This document shows, piece by piece, positions 43,777-55,330 of a DNA stretch of 64,000 nucleotides. The stretch lies in assembly GCA_028671895.1 (NCBI GenBank), contig CM053810.1, positions 29,243,501 to 29,307,500 on the forward strand. The letters run 5' to 3'. Both the position numbers and the translations under genes were made by a program. Within the stretch, counting starts at the first letter, position 1, and each line of letters begins with the position of its first letter. The notes beneath the pieces are model-generated. The model worked only from the letters and a program-made list of their open reading frames with translations, was not told the DNA's origin and searched no databases. This stretch comes from Oenanthe sinensis. Taxonomy: Eukaryota; Streptophyta; Magnoliopsida; Apiales; Apiaceae.

Positions 43777-45348
43777 GCATGCAAATAATCACATAGTCGT
43801 ATTCTCCATCTTCAAGACAAATATGTTAGCAGATGATGGCAACAATCAATTATAAATGTACTAAATACTTTAACTAATTACTTAAAATCAACCAACTCAA
43901 ATGAACAGGTTAATTATAAAATAATAATAATCTCTTATGATTCCTAGTGCAAGAATCTTGTTTTACTGCAACTTGAAATTCTGTGCGACACATATAAAGG
44001 ATGTACAACATAAAAAATTATGCTTAATATTTGTATGTTGACTAACTTAGGATAATAATTCAGGGATGAAGAAGAACATAACTCTATAACTCAAAAACAC
44101 AAAAAACAATCCAATAGGCCAAAATATTAAAAAAAACTAGTGTTCAAAGTCGATGGTTATTCAATTATAGTACGATCTCCAACTGATTCTGACAATATCA
44201 AAATACTATTGATGATACTCATTTAAACAAGGCCAAGAACATACTTATAATACATAAATTCACATAATATAACACTACAGAAGTAAAATTCAAATTCAAA
44301 TAATGATCCGGTAAAACGCCATACCATTTACTGAATCATAGAGGGTCCGAGATGCCTGATTGACACCTTCATTCCAGACCGCTTGAAACCTGTACACTTG
44401 ATGGATGCCCTATATTTTGATCCCTTATTGTCATATAACCTAATTTATTACCATAATTAACTCCAGAAATTGTAGTAATTCACTCATCCATTGCCTTTCG
44501 ATCACATCACATTGCGTGAAAGTGAGAGCTTTTTTGTGGTAGCACTGTATAAGTCCTCAAATGAGACCATAAGGGGATACACATGTCCTCTTCTTTCCTC
44601 TGTCTTTGTCCCCTACTGCTACCACCACCACTTGATAATCAACAGGATACATTCACCAATTATATTCAACAAACATGACCTCACAAGCCTCCAAATAACT
44701 AAGATAGAATTAACAATACAACAACCCACAATAATATTGTCACATAACTCACCAAATGGGATCCCATCACTAAAGAGGCTGCCACCACCAAAGAAAGATG
44801 GGAATACGTCGAATGAGCAAACATTAACATAAACCAAACCCCAAATCATGATAATGGACATAAATAATTGCATAAATAATCGGAACTAATCTACAAATCG
44901 AAATCACATAGTCGAAATCGGGTTTTACCTTAAAATCGAAGCCCAAACAACATACAAACTATGAGCCCATGTATTACACATACCAATATAAAAAGTTATA
45001 TGATAATACTATCTTTCTTTCAAAGTCAAGTCATATAATACCCTTTAATTTAACTTTTGTGACAAACCCCATACTCTATTCCAAGGTCATCTTGTCCATT
45101 ACAAGAAAACGTTGTTGAAATTTCTCAACTTCTTGCTGAGGTATAAGCTATATTTACATGAGTATAGATGTAGCAGAATCAATTTCTAAAATAACTATTA
45201 TATAAATAAAGTGCATAATGGAACCAAATCGGCCCTGAAAAAACTAAGAGATTGAGAACCCAAATCACCCCAGAAATAAAGATAGAGAATACTTAACCAA
45301 AATCAAAAAGAAATATAACTCTTAAATTGAAACGAGATCAATTAAACT
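43777..45348. other. CACTA interior without recognisable gene
   Basis: ORFs at 44,491-44,873 overlap on both strands and look accidental. No domain was found. Confidence 0.4.
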
Positions 45349-45531
45349 TTAATCAAAGAAGCCCTGAGACAAAATCGTGAAACTATCTAACACATATGTT
45401 GACGGAGATGAGCAGTCTCTCTTGAGCACGAAACCTATTTTGAGTAGTCTTTGCATGGCGTCCCTTCGATCTTTCTCAAAAAAGTATGAAGAATCCCCCA
45501 TCTGTAAAATCAATTGAAGGAGATGAATCAT
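45349..45531 (-). pseudogene. Possible captured exon, unrecognised
   Basis: On the minus strand an acceptor-like TTTTACAG precedes ATGGGGGATTC. The reading MGDSSYFFEKDRRDAMQRLL, then KIGFVLKRDCSSPSTYVLDS, runs to a stop 51 codons after that ATG. It looks more protein-like than neighbouring ORFs and may be an exon swept into the CACTA. The source is unknown. Confidence 0.3.
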
Positions 45532-45599
45532 ATTTCAAACCAAAGCCCTAATCATTAGCTTTCGGGGAGATGGAGTGTGAGACACACTACCAGAGGAGA

Positions 45600-45819
45600 T
45601 AAAGAGCTGTGATACAAAATCCTAGATTTTAGACTTATAAATCCAATTAATCATTGGATTACAAATCCAATTGATCCATTTACAAATTCAGTTGATTCTA
45701 GATTTATTATTCCTTGTTCATTTTATGGGGCACAAGCCTTTGGACCATACTAGGTTTAATAGACGAAATAATAAATGCTATATTTATTATTTCCTTAGGG
45801 TTATTTTCTACCCATATCA
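45600..45819 (-). repeat. Inverted fragment of a Tat-type LTR
   Basis: The complement starts TGATATGGGTAGAAAATAAC and follows the LTR at 2,248 for about 200 bp, including TCCAAAGGCTTG. It then diverges. A (TA)n tract adjoins the LTR start. Confidence 0.65.
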
Positions 45820-46617
45820 ATATATATATATATATATATATTTCTAGTAATTAGTCGATACTTATATGGTTCAAATAAGAGTTATTAATATGCTTTATTA
45901 TTTAAAAGGTAGGATATAAACATTAGAAATTTTTATAAAATTATAATTAGCTCCATATTAAATTAAAAAAATTCGACGATCCAACCGTACCGATGTTAAG
46001 ATCTTTTGGTTTCAGTTATGTATAAAAAAACTAAATTTTTTAAAATTTATTTTTTGTGTTTTTTAACTAAACTAATAAAACTTGTTTAATTTTTTTTCGG
46101 TCTTATTATGAAAAGGTAATTTTTGTCATCTTCTGTGAAACAAACAACGGTTTTCTTAGAAATTGTGTTGTATGAGTTAAACGAAGACAATGATTTTCTA
46201 CATAAAACCATTGTAAAATAACCGTTGTGTAGAGAACTTGCTTTGCACAACACAATATTGAAAAAGTGTTATCTGATGAGCTCTATATAATATTGTGTGA
46301 AAACATCTTATATAATGCCTCACAATAAACACTTGTCTGATATCAATAGCGGTTTCCCATATAATTATCTGAAGTATATTCAAACAACAGTTTTATTAAA
46401 CCGTTGTATGGAACTATTGTTTTACACAATACGACATATAAAAAGTATTGTGTTATTGAGTTTTTTAGGCAACGGGTTTAACACTGTTGTATAACACATG
46501 GATCAGACAACAGTTTTTCGGGGGAAAAAATAAACCATTGTATGTTAATTCTCGGCAACACTTTTTTCGCTGAGAGTTGTCTGGTTGGTGTTGTCTGAAG
46601 CTGTTTTTCTTGTAGTG

Positions 46618-46986
46618 ATCAATACAATTGACACCAATATATTTTTAAGCTCACTCAAATTAAATAATAAGTATTGATATCATGTTTATATTAAATAATA
46701 TATTGCACGTAAATCAGAAGTAGAGTGACCAAAAATGTTAGATAATTGAACGTCAGAGAGGTAGAGTACCAACGTGCATCAAATATGTAAATTTTAGCAT
46801 AACAGTTTAAACATTAATGTGCAACACTCAAAAACTCTAGACCACAAAGTGTCCATTTTTAACAATAGTGTTAAAAAATACATAGTTTTCTAGCACCATT
46901 TTTCTTCTTTTTCTTGTCCATATTAATAATTCCGTCCCGATCGTAGCACATAAATCATTATAATTGATGGAAAATAAAGATGCTTT
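46618..46986. other. Shared flank, no gene
   Basis: It matches 9,083-9,434. The first ~80 bp also match 32,004-32,090, to the right of the CACTA empty site. Confidence 0.6.
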
Positions 46987-47356
46987 TGTTGGAATGAATT
47001 CAATTTGCACTTGCCTGTTAAATATTTTATTTTATTATTTGTAATAAATTTAGTGTACGTAGGATATGCAAGAGTTCTTTTCTGAGTCAGTACGCTGAAG
47101 TAGTTCAGCTTTATTAGGAGAGATTGAATTAGTAATAGGAGTCGAGCATTGTTAGGAAACTAGTTTCGAGGTGGTAGCTAGTTTTTAGCCTATCTATTTT
47201 GCAGGTAGTGGGTGAGTGCATATATGCAGTGCGAGGAGTGTAGTCTGTAATGTTTCTTTTTTCTTGATATAATAAACACAAAAGTTCTTCCATATATATG
47301 ACTACAGTGACATGTTTTAAGTAAAAATGGAAATATATATAATAATATATATTACA
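46987..47356 (+). repeat. Copia-type LTR, copy 2
   Basis: TGTTGGAATGA to TTACA, 370 bp; the fuller version of 9,435-9,735. The following PBS is further decayed (TTGTATGAGAGC). Confidence 0.65.
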
Positions 47357-47404
47357 CTTTGTATGAGAGCCCGGTGAATGCCAAAATATATGCCCTTTAC
47401 ACCC

Positions 47405-47686
47405 ATGGATACTCAGAAAGGAAAAGAAGGAGCTATATCACTCACCTTCCCAACGCATGCAAAGAACAATTACACAACCTGGTCATTAAAGATGAAAATC
47501 TTCCTGCAAACACAAGGAGTGTGGGATGTAATCGAGCCGAAGGATCCAAAGACAACTATTGATGAAAGACAAGATAAAATGTCCATGTCTGCTATTTACC
47601 AGGGAATTTCCCCAAAAGACTTGCGGTTGTCGATAGTAGGGAAGGATGGGGCCAAGGACGTGTATATGAATTATTCAAAAATATAA
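47405..47686 (+). pseudogene. Copia gag N-terminal stub, copy 2 (open, 93 residues)
   Basis: It starts MDTQKGKEGA and keeps NNYTTWSLKMKIFLQTQGVW, DVIEPKDPKTTIDERQDKM and IYQGISPKDLRL without a stop, ending MNYSKI. It corresponds to the first third of a copia gag. No downstream gag, protease or pol exists, so it is a stub rather than a working gene. Confidence 0.7.
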
Positions 47687-48348
47687 CTATTTATTTTATT
47701 TTTAGACCATATATTGCTACATAATTGATTATTAGGTCAACTCCAAATTGAGTAAAATTTTGATCATATGCTATTGGGATTATTTCCAAAGGTTCCCAAA
47801 AATTTCATAATTTATGGAGCATATTTGAAAAATATCAAAATAATTGATTCATCATTCTGTTACTTATTAATTCGTGTTTATTTGCATCAATTATGAGAAT
47901 GACACATTTTTCCAGGCATCCATGTGACTAAATACAATTGGGGACATACGAATTCAAATTATTATACTTTTCCTTAATTTAAGGAATCCTTATCCCCTAA
48001 AGTACACCCCAAAACCCTAATTTCTTATTTAAATACACTCACCCCACACTTTTTCTCAAGCCATTTGAGCCAAGTAAATACTGTCTTTTTCTCTTCAAGA
48101 ACTATCTCTTCTCTAGAAAATTTTCATCTCTTAGAGTTCTTTGTGGTTAAGCTTTTTTCTTTCATAGATCTATCACATATAACACTTATAAACCCATTTA
48201 CTTGCTCGTATAACACACCCACAATACAAATATCTTTTGGGGTACCCAAATGTCATATTTAAACACCCTTAGACTTGGTCTTGTTATCCCCAAAGTTATA
48301 TCAAAAGTTGAGATTTCAGTAATTTTTCGGTGACTTTTTCCGGCGACT
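47687..48348. other. Shared promoter-like non-coding stretch, copy 2
   Basis: It matches 10,066-10,726. A TATTTAAATACAC and CT-rich leader is present but no gene follows. Confidence 0.4.
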
Positions 48349-48689
48349 CACTACTACAAAAACATGTAAAGAAACCTCCTAAAAATATACTTAGAGACCA
48401 CATTATGAAGTGATGTCTAGGTCAGTGGTCTGGTAGGATAAGAGACCTCTTATTTGAAGTGGTCTTTTTAAATATGAAAAAGGGGTCTCTTTTCTTCAAT
48501 TACAAGAGACCTCTTTTCAAAGATAGGAGATTACTTTGTAAAAATAATCATTTATTTAAATAAAGGGTCTCTTTTCTTGGATCATAAGAGACCTTTTCTA
48601 AAAAAACAAGATTATTTTGAATAAATAACCACTTGATTGACTTAGTAGATTTTTTATTAGTGGCTCATTTGCCCATATTTGTAGTAGTG
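48349..48689. mobile_element. CACTA-derived MITE, copy 2
   Basis: 341 bp with CACTACTACAAAAA / TTTGTAGTAGTG ends and a perfect ACT target duplication (48,346-48,348; 48,690-48,692). It has the same internal AAGAGACC repeats as copy 1. Confidence 0.85.
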
Positions 48690-48764
48690 ACTCTGTCTTG
48701 TGTGCTTTGGCTTCTAAAGTAGCTTATTCTAGATCTCCAGAGTTATAAGTTATTTACATAAGAA

Positions 48765-48766
<2 letters not shown>

Positions 48767-48849
<83 letters not shown>

Positions 48850-48920
48850 TTATGTATATATATATATATATATATTTATTTATTTATTTATATATATATA
48901 TATTTATATTTATATATTGG
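48767..48920. repeat. Long (TA)n tract with TTTA interruptions
   Basis: About 65 bp of pure TA followed by TATT-interrupted TA. It is expanded relative to 11,155-11,210. The ORF across it is an artefact. Confidence 0.9.
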
Positions 48921-49420
48921 TTCTTATTTAGTAGTGTGTATATCGTTCAAGCTTGATTTTTGGATATATACACGAACTCTGGTTCCTAACTCGTATCCCT
49001 TGATTTTGAAAGAAATATAATTGTCTCTAACTCGTCTCTAACTATAGAGCACAAGAGTAATAATATATATACATACATATATACATACATATATATATAA
49101 TCTACCCCTCTATATAATCTTCCTTCGTTCAATTTTTACCAAATATATATATAGTTGGCCTTGTTTACCGTTTACCTATACACAAACTTTATTCATGAGA
49201 CTGAGGTAATACAAAGAATTTGTCCCATTCTTCAACTTGTACAATATAATATTTCTGTTACAAATGCTAGCATCGTAAGTTCTTATTCTGTGGCAAAGTC
49301 TTATTATATCGTAAGTTATAAGTGGGCTCCTATTTTGAACAAAACAATTAAAAATAAAAGAAAAAAGCAATAATACCATGTATATTATGTCACAAATTAC
49401 CGAGAATTTGAGACATAATC
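48921..49420. other. Shared spacer, no gene
   Basis: It matches 11,211-11,713. A short plus-strand ORF (MALFTVYLYTNFIHE) begins in both copies but differs at its end; it resembles no known protein. Confidence 0.45.
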
Positions 49421-50090
49421 TAGGGCTGCACATAAGTTGCTCAACCCGAACAAACCGACCCAATCCAACCCCGACTTCGACCGATCATATCGACCCAATA
49501 AAAATTAAAATATAAATGGGTTATTAATTATTTAAATGGAATAAGTTGGGTTAGGTTTGAGTTTCGTTAAATTTAACCCTAACCCTAACCCAACCTAACC
49601 CGATTCATTTTTATATTATTATATATTAAATATTGTCAATATATGAATATGAGTGCATTCTAATATAATTTGTATATAAAAAACATAATAATTTCTAATT
49701 AGAATTTTATTCATTATCAATGAATCATTTTAGAACAATAAAAGTTCACTTATTTATTTAGAATTTTAGCTTTATCATCGAGAATTTTCAAAATTAATTC
49801 TAATATTTTGAACAAATATTCGTACAATTTCTTCAACTATCTCTCCATTGATGTTAAGACTTAATTTTAAGATCAAAAATATTATAATTTCTTATAAATT
49901 TAAGTAATATTAAAAAAAATAACAATTTAAAAAGACCATCATCACTTTCATTTAACCCCATCAACCACACCCGAACCAACTCCAAACAATATGTAATTAA
50001 TATGGTTGGGTTATAACTTAATTTTTTTATAATGGGTTAGAAAACCGATCCGTCTGCACTTCTAAGAGAATCGACCCGTCTGCACCCCTA
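49421..50090. mobile_element. hAT-type non-autonomous element, copy 2
   Basis: The ends are TAGGGCTGCACATAAG and the complement TAGGGGTGCAGACGGGT. The flanking octamers ACATAATC and ATAGAATC agree at 6 of 8 positions. It has internal deletions relative to copy 1. Confidence 0.75.
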
Positions 50091-50469
50091 ATAGAATCTA
50101 TCATAAAAATTCATATAATTTGCGACCAATTCAGTCACAATTCTGCATACTACTCTGAAAATTACTGACGCAAATTATCATATAATTCCCGATACTTGTG
50201 ACAGTAGTACTTTCTGAACCATATAACACCATTTAACACGTATGATTCCCTTCCAGTCCCAAAGGACTTTGTTTAACCCGTTAGTCACTTGTTGTACAAC
50301 ACACATGAAGCATAGAATACACCTCAAAACTTAGAATACACAATAACAAAATAATAAGTAAAAAGACAAACCAACATTAAACTTTTGGCAAAAGTTGTAT
50401 AAACATCATAATAGTCAAATTCATCATAAAGTTACGGTCAACATCCGCCATAAGTTTACAATATCCAAA
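50091..50469. other. Shared spacer, no gene
   Basis: It matches 12,436-12,807. Confidence 0.5.
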
Positions 50470-50645
50470 ACAAATGGGCATCCGCCCTACAGCCTACTGG
50501 ATGGTACCACGCTTCCGACTAATCCCCATAAGGCCATAACAACCAACATCCAACTTACAGGATAATACGATATAACATGCTAATACCGAAAACAATTAAA
50601 ATTCAATCTGTAGGATAATATACAAATATCTAATAGCATCTATTT
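50470..50645. repeat. Repeat segment A, copy 3
   Basis: It matches 12,808-12,984 and continues directly into segment B, showing the ancestral order A-B. Confidence 0.8.
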
Positions 50646-50649
50646 ACCA

Positions 50650-50781
50650 CTAATCATTCCTAATATGAATGACACTACTTTGACGTCGACCACCTTGAAG
50701 AGGAACTTGATAACGACCCCCATCATCATCATTAGGGTCTGTAAAGGGATCATCCTCGCGAGAAACACTTTTACCTGCCAT
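50650..50781 (-). CDS. Small ORF of 43 codons, unrecognised, copy 2
   Basis: MAGKSVSREDDPFTDPNDDD to HIRND, the same length as 29,217-29,348. Five replacement differences and no silent difference were counted between copies. Function unknown; it may be non-coding. Confidence 0.3.
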   Translation of the reverse strand: MAGKSVSREDDPFTDPNDDDGGRYQVPLQGGRRQSSVIHIRND

Positions 50782-50818
50782 GCATCAATTGGCACTCATT
50801 AAATTCTCGACAAATATA

Positions 50819-51028
50819 TAGGACCCGTTTGTGTAAACTTATAAGCAGCTTATAAGCTGAAAAAGTTGGTATATATGTACTTTTACTGAAAATAATTAAC
50901 TTATTTTCAAATTTAGAAATAAGATTTGGTCTTAAATTTCTAAAATAAATATTAATTTTAAAAAAAAATATGAAAATACTTTTTAAAAAAAAGTAACTTA
51001 TTACTTATAAGGTAAGCCAAACCCCCCA
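50819..51028. mobile_element. Young MITE insertion, probably PIF/Harbinger (Tourist-like)
   Basis: It is absent from the otherwise matching copy at 29.38 kb, whose sequence CAAATATAATCTATCC is the empty site. The insertion is flanked by ATA (50,816-50,818; 51,029-51,031). The ends TAGGACCCGTTTG and TGGGGGGTTTGGC (complement) form an imperfect inverted repeat. A three-base A/T target and this terminus fit Tourist-like MITEs. Confidence 0.75.
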
Positions 51029-51898
51029 ATAATCTATCCAAAACTTGGAACGATCAGAAGAGTTTGCAATGTTGAAAATTATAGCGCTTGGCAGGCATTT
51101 CTACATAAACTTATCAAATAAGCAGAAAAATGAATATTGCAAGTGGATCAGGTGCCTCTTCATTCCCTAGTTAAAATGATACTTTTTTCTATCCTGTTAA
51201 TGTTTATTTTTGTGATTATTTTTTAAGGTTAGGGCAAACACTAAAATTGTGACACAATTTATTAGTTATTTTGAAGAAATGAGGTATTTTAGCACTTTAA
51301 ATTACAATAATAATAATTGCATGTACTCCTACCTGGCTACCTTATTGACGAGGTTTATACAAGGCAGAAGTAGTAGACAAAAGGTTATAATATACCTTGA
51401 TACAGTTGCTAGCAGAGCAATTATTTGCGTAGACATGGCCAAACTCCAACACTATCACCAGCACAAGTACTCTCATAGCCGTCATGGAAAGAAGATGGTT
51501 TCAGTCGCTCCTACTGCCACAGGCTATACCAACACATTGACCTGCTCCGGTGCGAGGTTAAATTGATCCGAATGTGCGTGGGCAAAAGCAACAGTTTTAT
51601 CCACCGCCTGCATGACAAAATCATCAGCCATGCGCTCAATAATAGACCTTCCCGTCAAAGCGCATGACTCCTCATCCACACGTCGACAACGCCTTTCACT
51701 ACAAGAAAAAAGCTTCATGCAAGGATTTTTCCGTTGTTTAAAGGTCACAAATCCCGTTATCTTTTGAGATGCCGTTTGAAATGCATATCAGACAACGATA
51801 CACAATTGTTGTGCAAAACAAAATCAGACAACACAGACCCGTTTAACTGTCCAAGAGCTAGAAAAAACAACACTATTACAAAAATCTGTTGTCATTAT

Positions 51899-52192
51899 TG
51901 AAATACAAATGTCAATGAACTGTGTTTTATGAAAAAACTGAGAAAAGGGAAACTAGCTTTTTGATTGATTTTTTAGAGAAGAAGACTGCAACGTACATAT
52001 ACTACTACACCTATGAGAATTAGTGGCTAAAAATTAGCACCTTCCCCTTATTTCTCCCAGCTACATTACTGGCAACAAATACTTCCTAAAATCATACTGA
52101 TTCCTGTGATCAAATCACACACTAAATAAAATCCCAACGTCTAGTTTATCTTGCAAATAAAAGGAAACATGTTTGAATTAAAAATTCCAACA
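51899..52192 (-). repeat. 3' LTR of the nested copia element
   Basis: On the minus strand it starts TGTTGGAATTTTTAATTC and ends GTATTTCA. A G-rich tract (GGGGGTGTA) precedes it. Confidence 0.9.
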
Positions 52193-52206
52193 TACACCCC
52201 CATAAT

Positions 52207-53952
52207 TCAAGCTGTTTTCTTCAGATCCTTCACACCCAAAAGTTTCCTCATCTGTTCAAATTTTGCTACAAGCATCGCTTTAGTTAATACATCAGCCTTT
52301 TGATGCTCCGTCTTCACATGCTTAACAATGACCTCTCCGCGTTCCACACACTCCCGTATAAAATGAAACCGTATACCGATGTGTTTACTCCGACCGTGAA
52401 AAACAGGATTCTTTACCAAATCTATGGCAGATTTATTGTCAATGTATAAAACCACAGGGCCTGATCCTTCATCCGTTATCTGTCTTAACACGTTCCTTAA
52501 CCAAATGGCCTGGCAAGCAGCAGCTGTAGCTGCCATAAACTCGGCCTCGCAAGATGAGAGTGCCACACACCGTTGCTTCTGAGAGACCCAGGTAATCAAA
52601 CTGTCGTTTAAATAAAACGCTAATCCAGCTGTGCTCTTACGATCGTCGAGATTTCCAGCAAGGTCACTATCAGAAAAACCAGATAACAAATAACTTCTCT
52701 GTTCCCTTGTATAAATTAGACCAAACTCAACAGTCCCACGAACGTATCGTAGTATCCTTTTTACTTCGTTTAAGTGCAATACAATTGGTTTCTACATATA
52801 CCTACTGACGATTCCAACGGTATACGCGATGTCTGGGCGCGTGTGTACGAGGTATCTCAGACCACCCACAAGGCTTTTGTAGTCAGTTGGATTAACAAGC
52901 TTTCCCTTTTCATCTTTACTCAACTGAACTTTCGGTTCCATGGGGTATTTAACTGGGTTGCATTCAGATAAACCATCTTTTTCCAGAATTTTTCTCGCAT
53001 ACGCCGCCTGTTTCAATTCAATGTAGTTCTTCCCCTGCTCTACCTTAATTCCGAGATAGTAAGAGAGTTTACCCAAGTCACTCATGTCGAATTCTCTAGC
53101 CATTTATTTTTTGAACTTCTCGATGTTTGAGAGCTTGGTACCCGTAACCAATATATCATCTACGTAAACTCCAACCAACAATGATTCATTGCCTTCTCGA
53201 TGGCAGTAAACAGCGTGCTCTTACGGGCACATAACAAATCCAAGTTTTATAAGGCACTTATTTAATTGAGAGTACCATGCTCTTGGTGCTTGACGGAGCC
53301 CGTACAAAGCCTTTAACAACTTGTAAACCTTGTGTTCTTCACCTTCTTTTTCAAACCCCTCTGGTTGCAAAACGTATACTTCCTCCTGCAGCTCACCATT
53401 CAAGAAGGCTGATTTAACATCTAGGTGGTGTACTTCCCACCCATTTTTCACAGCTAATGCCAATAACAATCTAACAGTTTCCAACCTTGTAACCGGGGCG
53501 AACACCTCTTCATAATCAACTCCATGTTTCTGAACATAGCCTTTTGTAACGAGTCGAGCTTTGTGCTTTATAATATCTCCATTCGTATCTTTCTTCAACT
53601 TGTAAACCCACTTTAGTCCAATCGCCTTGTGGCCTGCAGGTAGGTCTGTGAGTCTCCAAGTTTCATTCTTCTCTATTAAATCTATTTCTTGTTGCATAGT
53701 TGACTTCCATTCTTTCTTCACTACTGCTTGGCTGTAACAAACTGGTTCATCAATGATTAACAAGAGCATCTCTTCCTCTAGTTCGACTTCTTTAGTCTCA
53801 TTGTAGATATTACTCGGTAACCTGAATTTACGGGGTTCTGGACTCCCACTCGACGAATCAGAGTCACTTTCTGCACGAACTGAACTCTGGTTACCAGATG
53901 ATTGTTCACTATTTGAATTTATAGTTATCGAGGGTGGCGAGGGTGGATATTC
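52207..53952 (-). pseudogene. Reverse transcriptase and RNase H of the nested copia element
   Basis: RT is nearly complete: KWVYKLKKDTNGDIIKHKAR, VRLLLALAVKNGWEVHHLDV, KSAFLNGELQEEVYV, YGLRQAPRAWY, and a correct catalytic GVYVDDILVTG near 53,150. Stops at about 53,221, 53,103 and 52,790 separate blocks that otherwise stay in order. RNase H (52,207-52,779) is open for 190 codons with FSDSDLAGNLDDRKSTAG, SSCEAEFMAATAA, YIDNKSAIDL and KADVLTKAM. It ends 15 bp from the 3' LTR. Confidence 0.9.
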
Positions 53953-55330
53953 CTATGTGTGATCACCAATAGTCTCACCAGAGTCGATATTCACTAATAC
54001 GAACGACCCTGTGCCATACACTTTGTTAATCTCTGTAGAATTCCACAACCAGCTTTTGCCCTCTTCGAACACCATATCTCTGCTGACATGAACAGAACCT
54101 GTGCATGGATCAAATACACGAAAAGCTTTCGTCCCTGGTTCTTTCCCAAGGTATACAACCCGTTTACTCCTGTCATCCAATTTCTTCACGTGCACGCTTG
54201 ATATTTTCATGTGTCCAATACAACCAAAAACCCTAATGTAATCCAAACTTGCTTTATTTTCTGACCAGGCTTCGTACGGGGTTACACCAGACAGTGCACG
54301 TGTTGGCACACGATTCAAGATATAAACCGCATGATACACAGCTTCTCCCCAGAAAACTGACGACATATTTCTTTCTTTCAACATGCTTCTGGCCATTGCT
54401 ACAACAGTTCTATTGCGTCATTCCACAACTCCATTTTGTTGTGGCGAATAAGGAGCTGTGAAGTGTCTTTCAATACCGGCATCATCATAGAAATTTTGAA
54501 ACTTTGTTGAGCAAAACTCACCTCCACGGTCTGTTCTAAAAGTCTTTATACTTCGCTCCTTTCCATTTTCAACCAGTGGCTTATATTTTTTAAAGGCATC
54601 CAGTGCTTCATCTTTGCTCTTAATCATATACACCCACATAACTCGGCTGAAGTCGTCGACTAACAAGAGGAAATATTTGTTCTCGGATGGCGTTGGTGGC
54701 GTAATGGGACCACAGTGATCCCATGAACTAATTCAAGACACTTTCTTGCTGTGAAACTTGACTTTGATGGAAACGACTTTCGGGCTTGCTTTGACATAAG
54801 ACACCCTTCACAAACTCCCTTAGGTTGAGACAACAATGGAAACCCGAGAGTCATTTCCTTTTCGGACATATGTTTCAATGCCTGGAAGTTTACATGCCCT
54901 AACCTTGCGTGCCACAACCAACTTGTCTCCCCTGCCTTTAACATTAAGCAAACTTCATTTTTATGCTCGATGACTATCTTGTAAAGTCTGTTTGCAGATT
55001 TCTTAACTTTCATAAGGAGTTGTCCACTCTTGTCTCACACCCAAAGATATTCACCTTGCATCACAACTTTATTTCCATCTTCCGACAACTGGCTCAAGCT
55101 AATAATGTTATTACAAAGGTTGGGAATAAAGTATACCTCTTTAAGTATCCGTTCTTCTCAATTCTTGCATCTGAAAGCAATGGTGCCCTTCCCTTTGATA
55201 TTCACTGTTGAGCCATCCCCGAACTTCACTTTTCCAGTTACATTTTCATTCAAATCGCTGAACTTTGACCGCAATCCAGTCATATGGTTTCTGGCCCCGT
55301 TGTCGAGGTACCAAACATTCGAAGTTTTAT
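53953..55330 (-). pseudogene. Protease and integrase of the nested copia element
   Basis: The protease site reads VWYLDNGARNHMTG (about 55,280-55,321); the usual DTGAS is DNGAR. Integrase has its zinc-binding LWHARLGHVNF and CEGCLMSKQ, then, after a frame break near 54,730, VDDFSRVMWVYM, TFRTDRGGEFCS and YSPQQNGVVE. A TAG follows directly after that catalytic Glu. The C-terminal part is open for 147 codons (53,953-54,396). Confidence 0.85.

Larger units (their letters stand above)
42864..46617. mobile_element. Second complete CACTA element (3.75 kb, non-autonomous)
   Basis: The left end is CACTACAAGGAAAACTGAAAC and the right end is TGTTTTTCTTGTAGTG, with subterminal ACAACGGT/ACCGTTG words. 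The uninterrupted target survives at about 32,004 (CGTTACTCAATACAATTAAC). Internal sequence carries unrecognised minus-strand ORFs and an inverted fragment of a Tat-type LTR. The right 650 bp match the right end of the 36.4-41.6 kb element. No transposase motif is readable. Confidence 0.85.
50646..51616. repeat. Repeat segment B, copy 2
   Basis: It matches 29,203-29,970 and is interrupted by a 210-bp MITE. The copies separate after GCCTGCATGACA. A minus-strand ORF (51,524-51,748) runs out of the repeat into unique DNA; it is not recognised. Confidence 0.75.

Noticed and set aside
48832..49020. ORF of Tyr/Ile repeats
   Set aside because: Translation of a (TA)n tract.
49574..49605. CCCTAACCCTAACCC runs resembling telomere repeat
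   Set aside because: Only two to three units, inside a hAT-type element rich in AACCCGA words; not a telomere.
51524..51748. Minus-strand ORF ending AVDKTVAFAHAHSDQF
   Set aside because: It crosses a repeat boundary and the CACTA terminus, and has no recognisable family; not listed as a gene.
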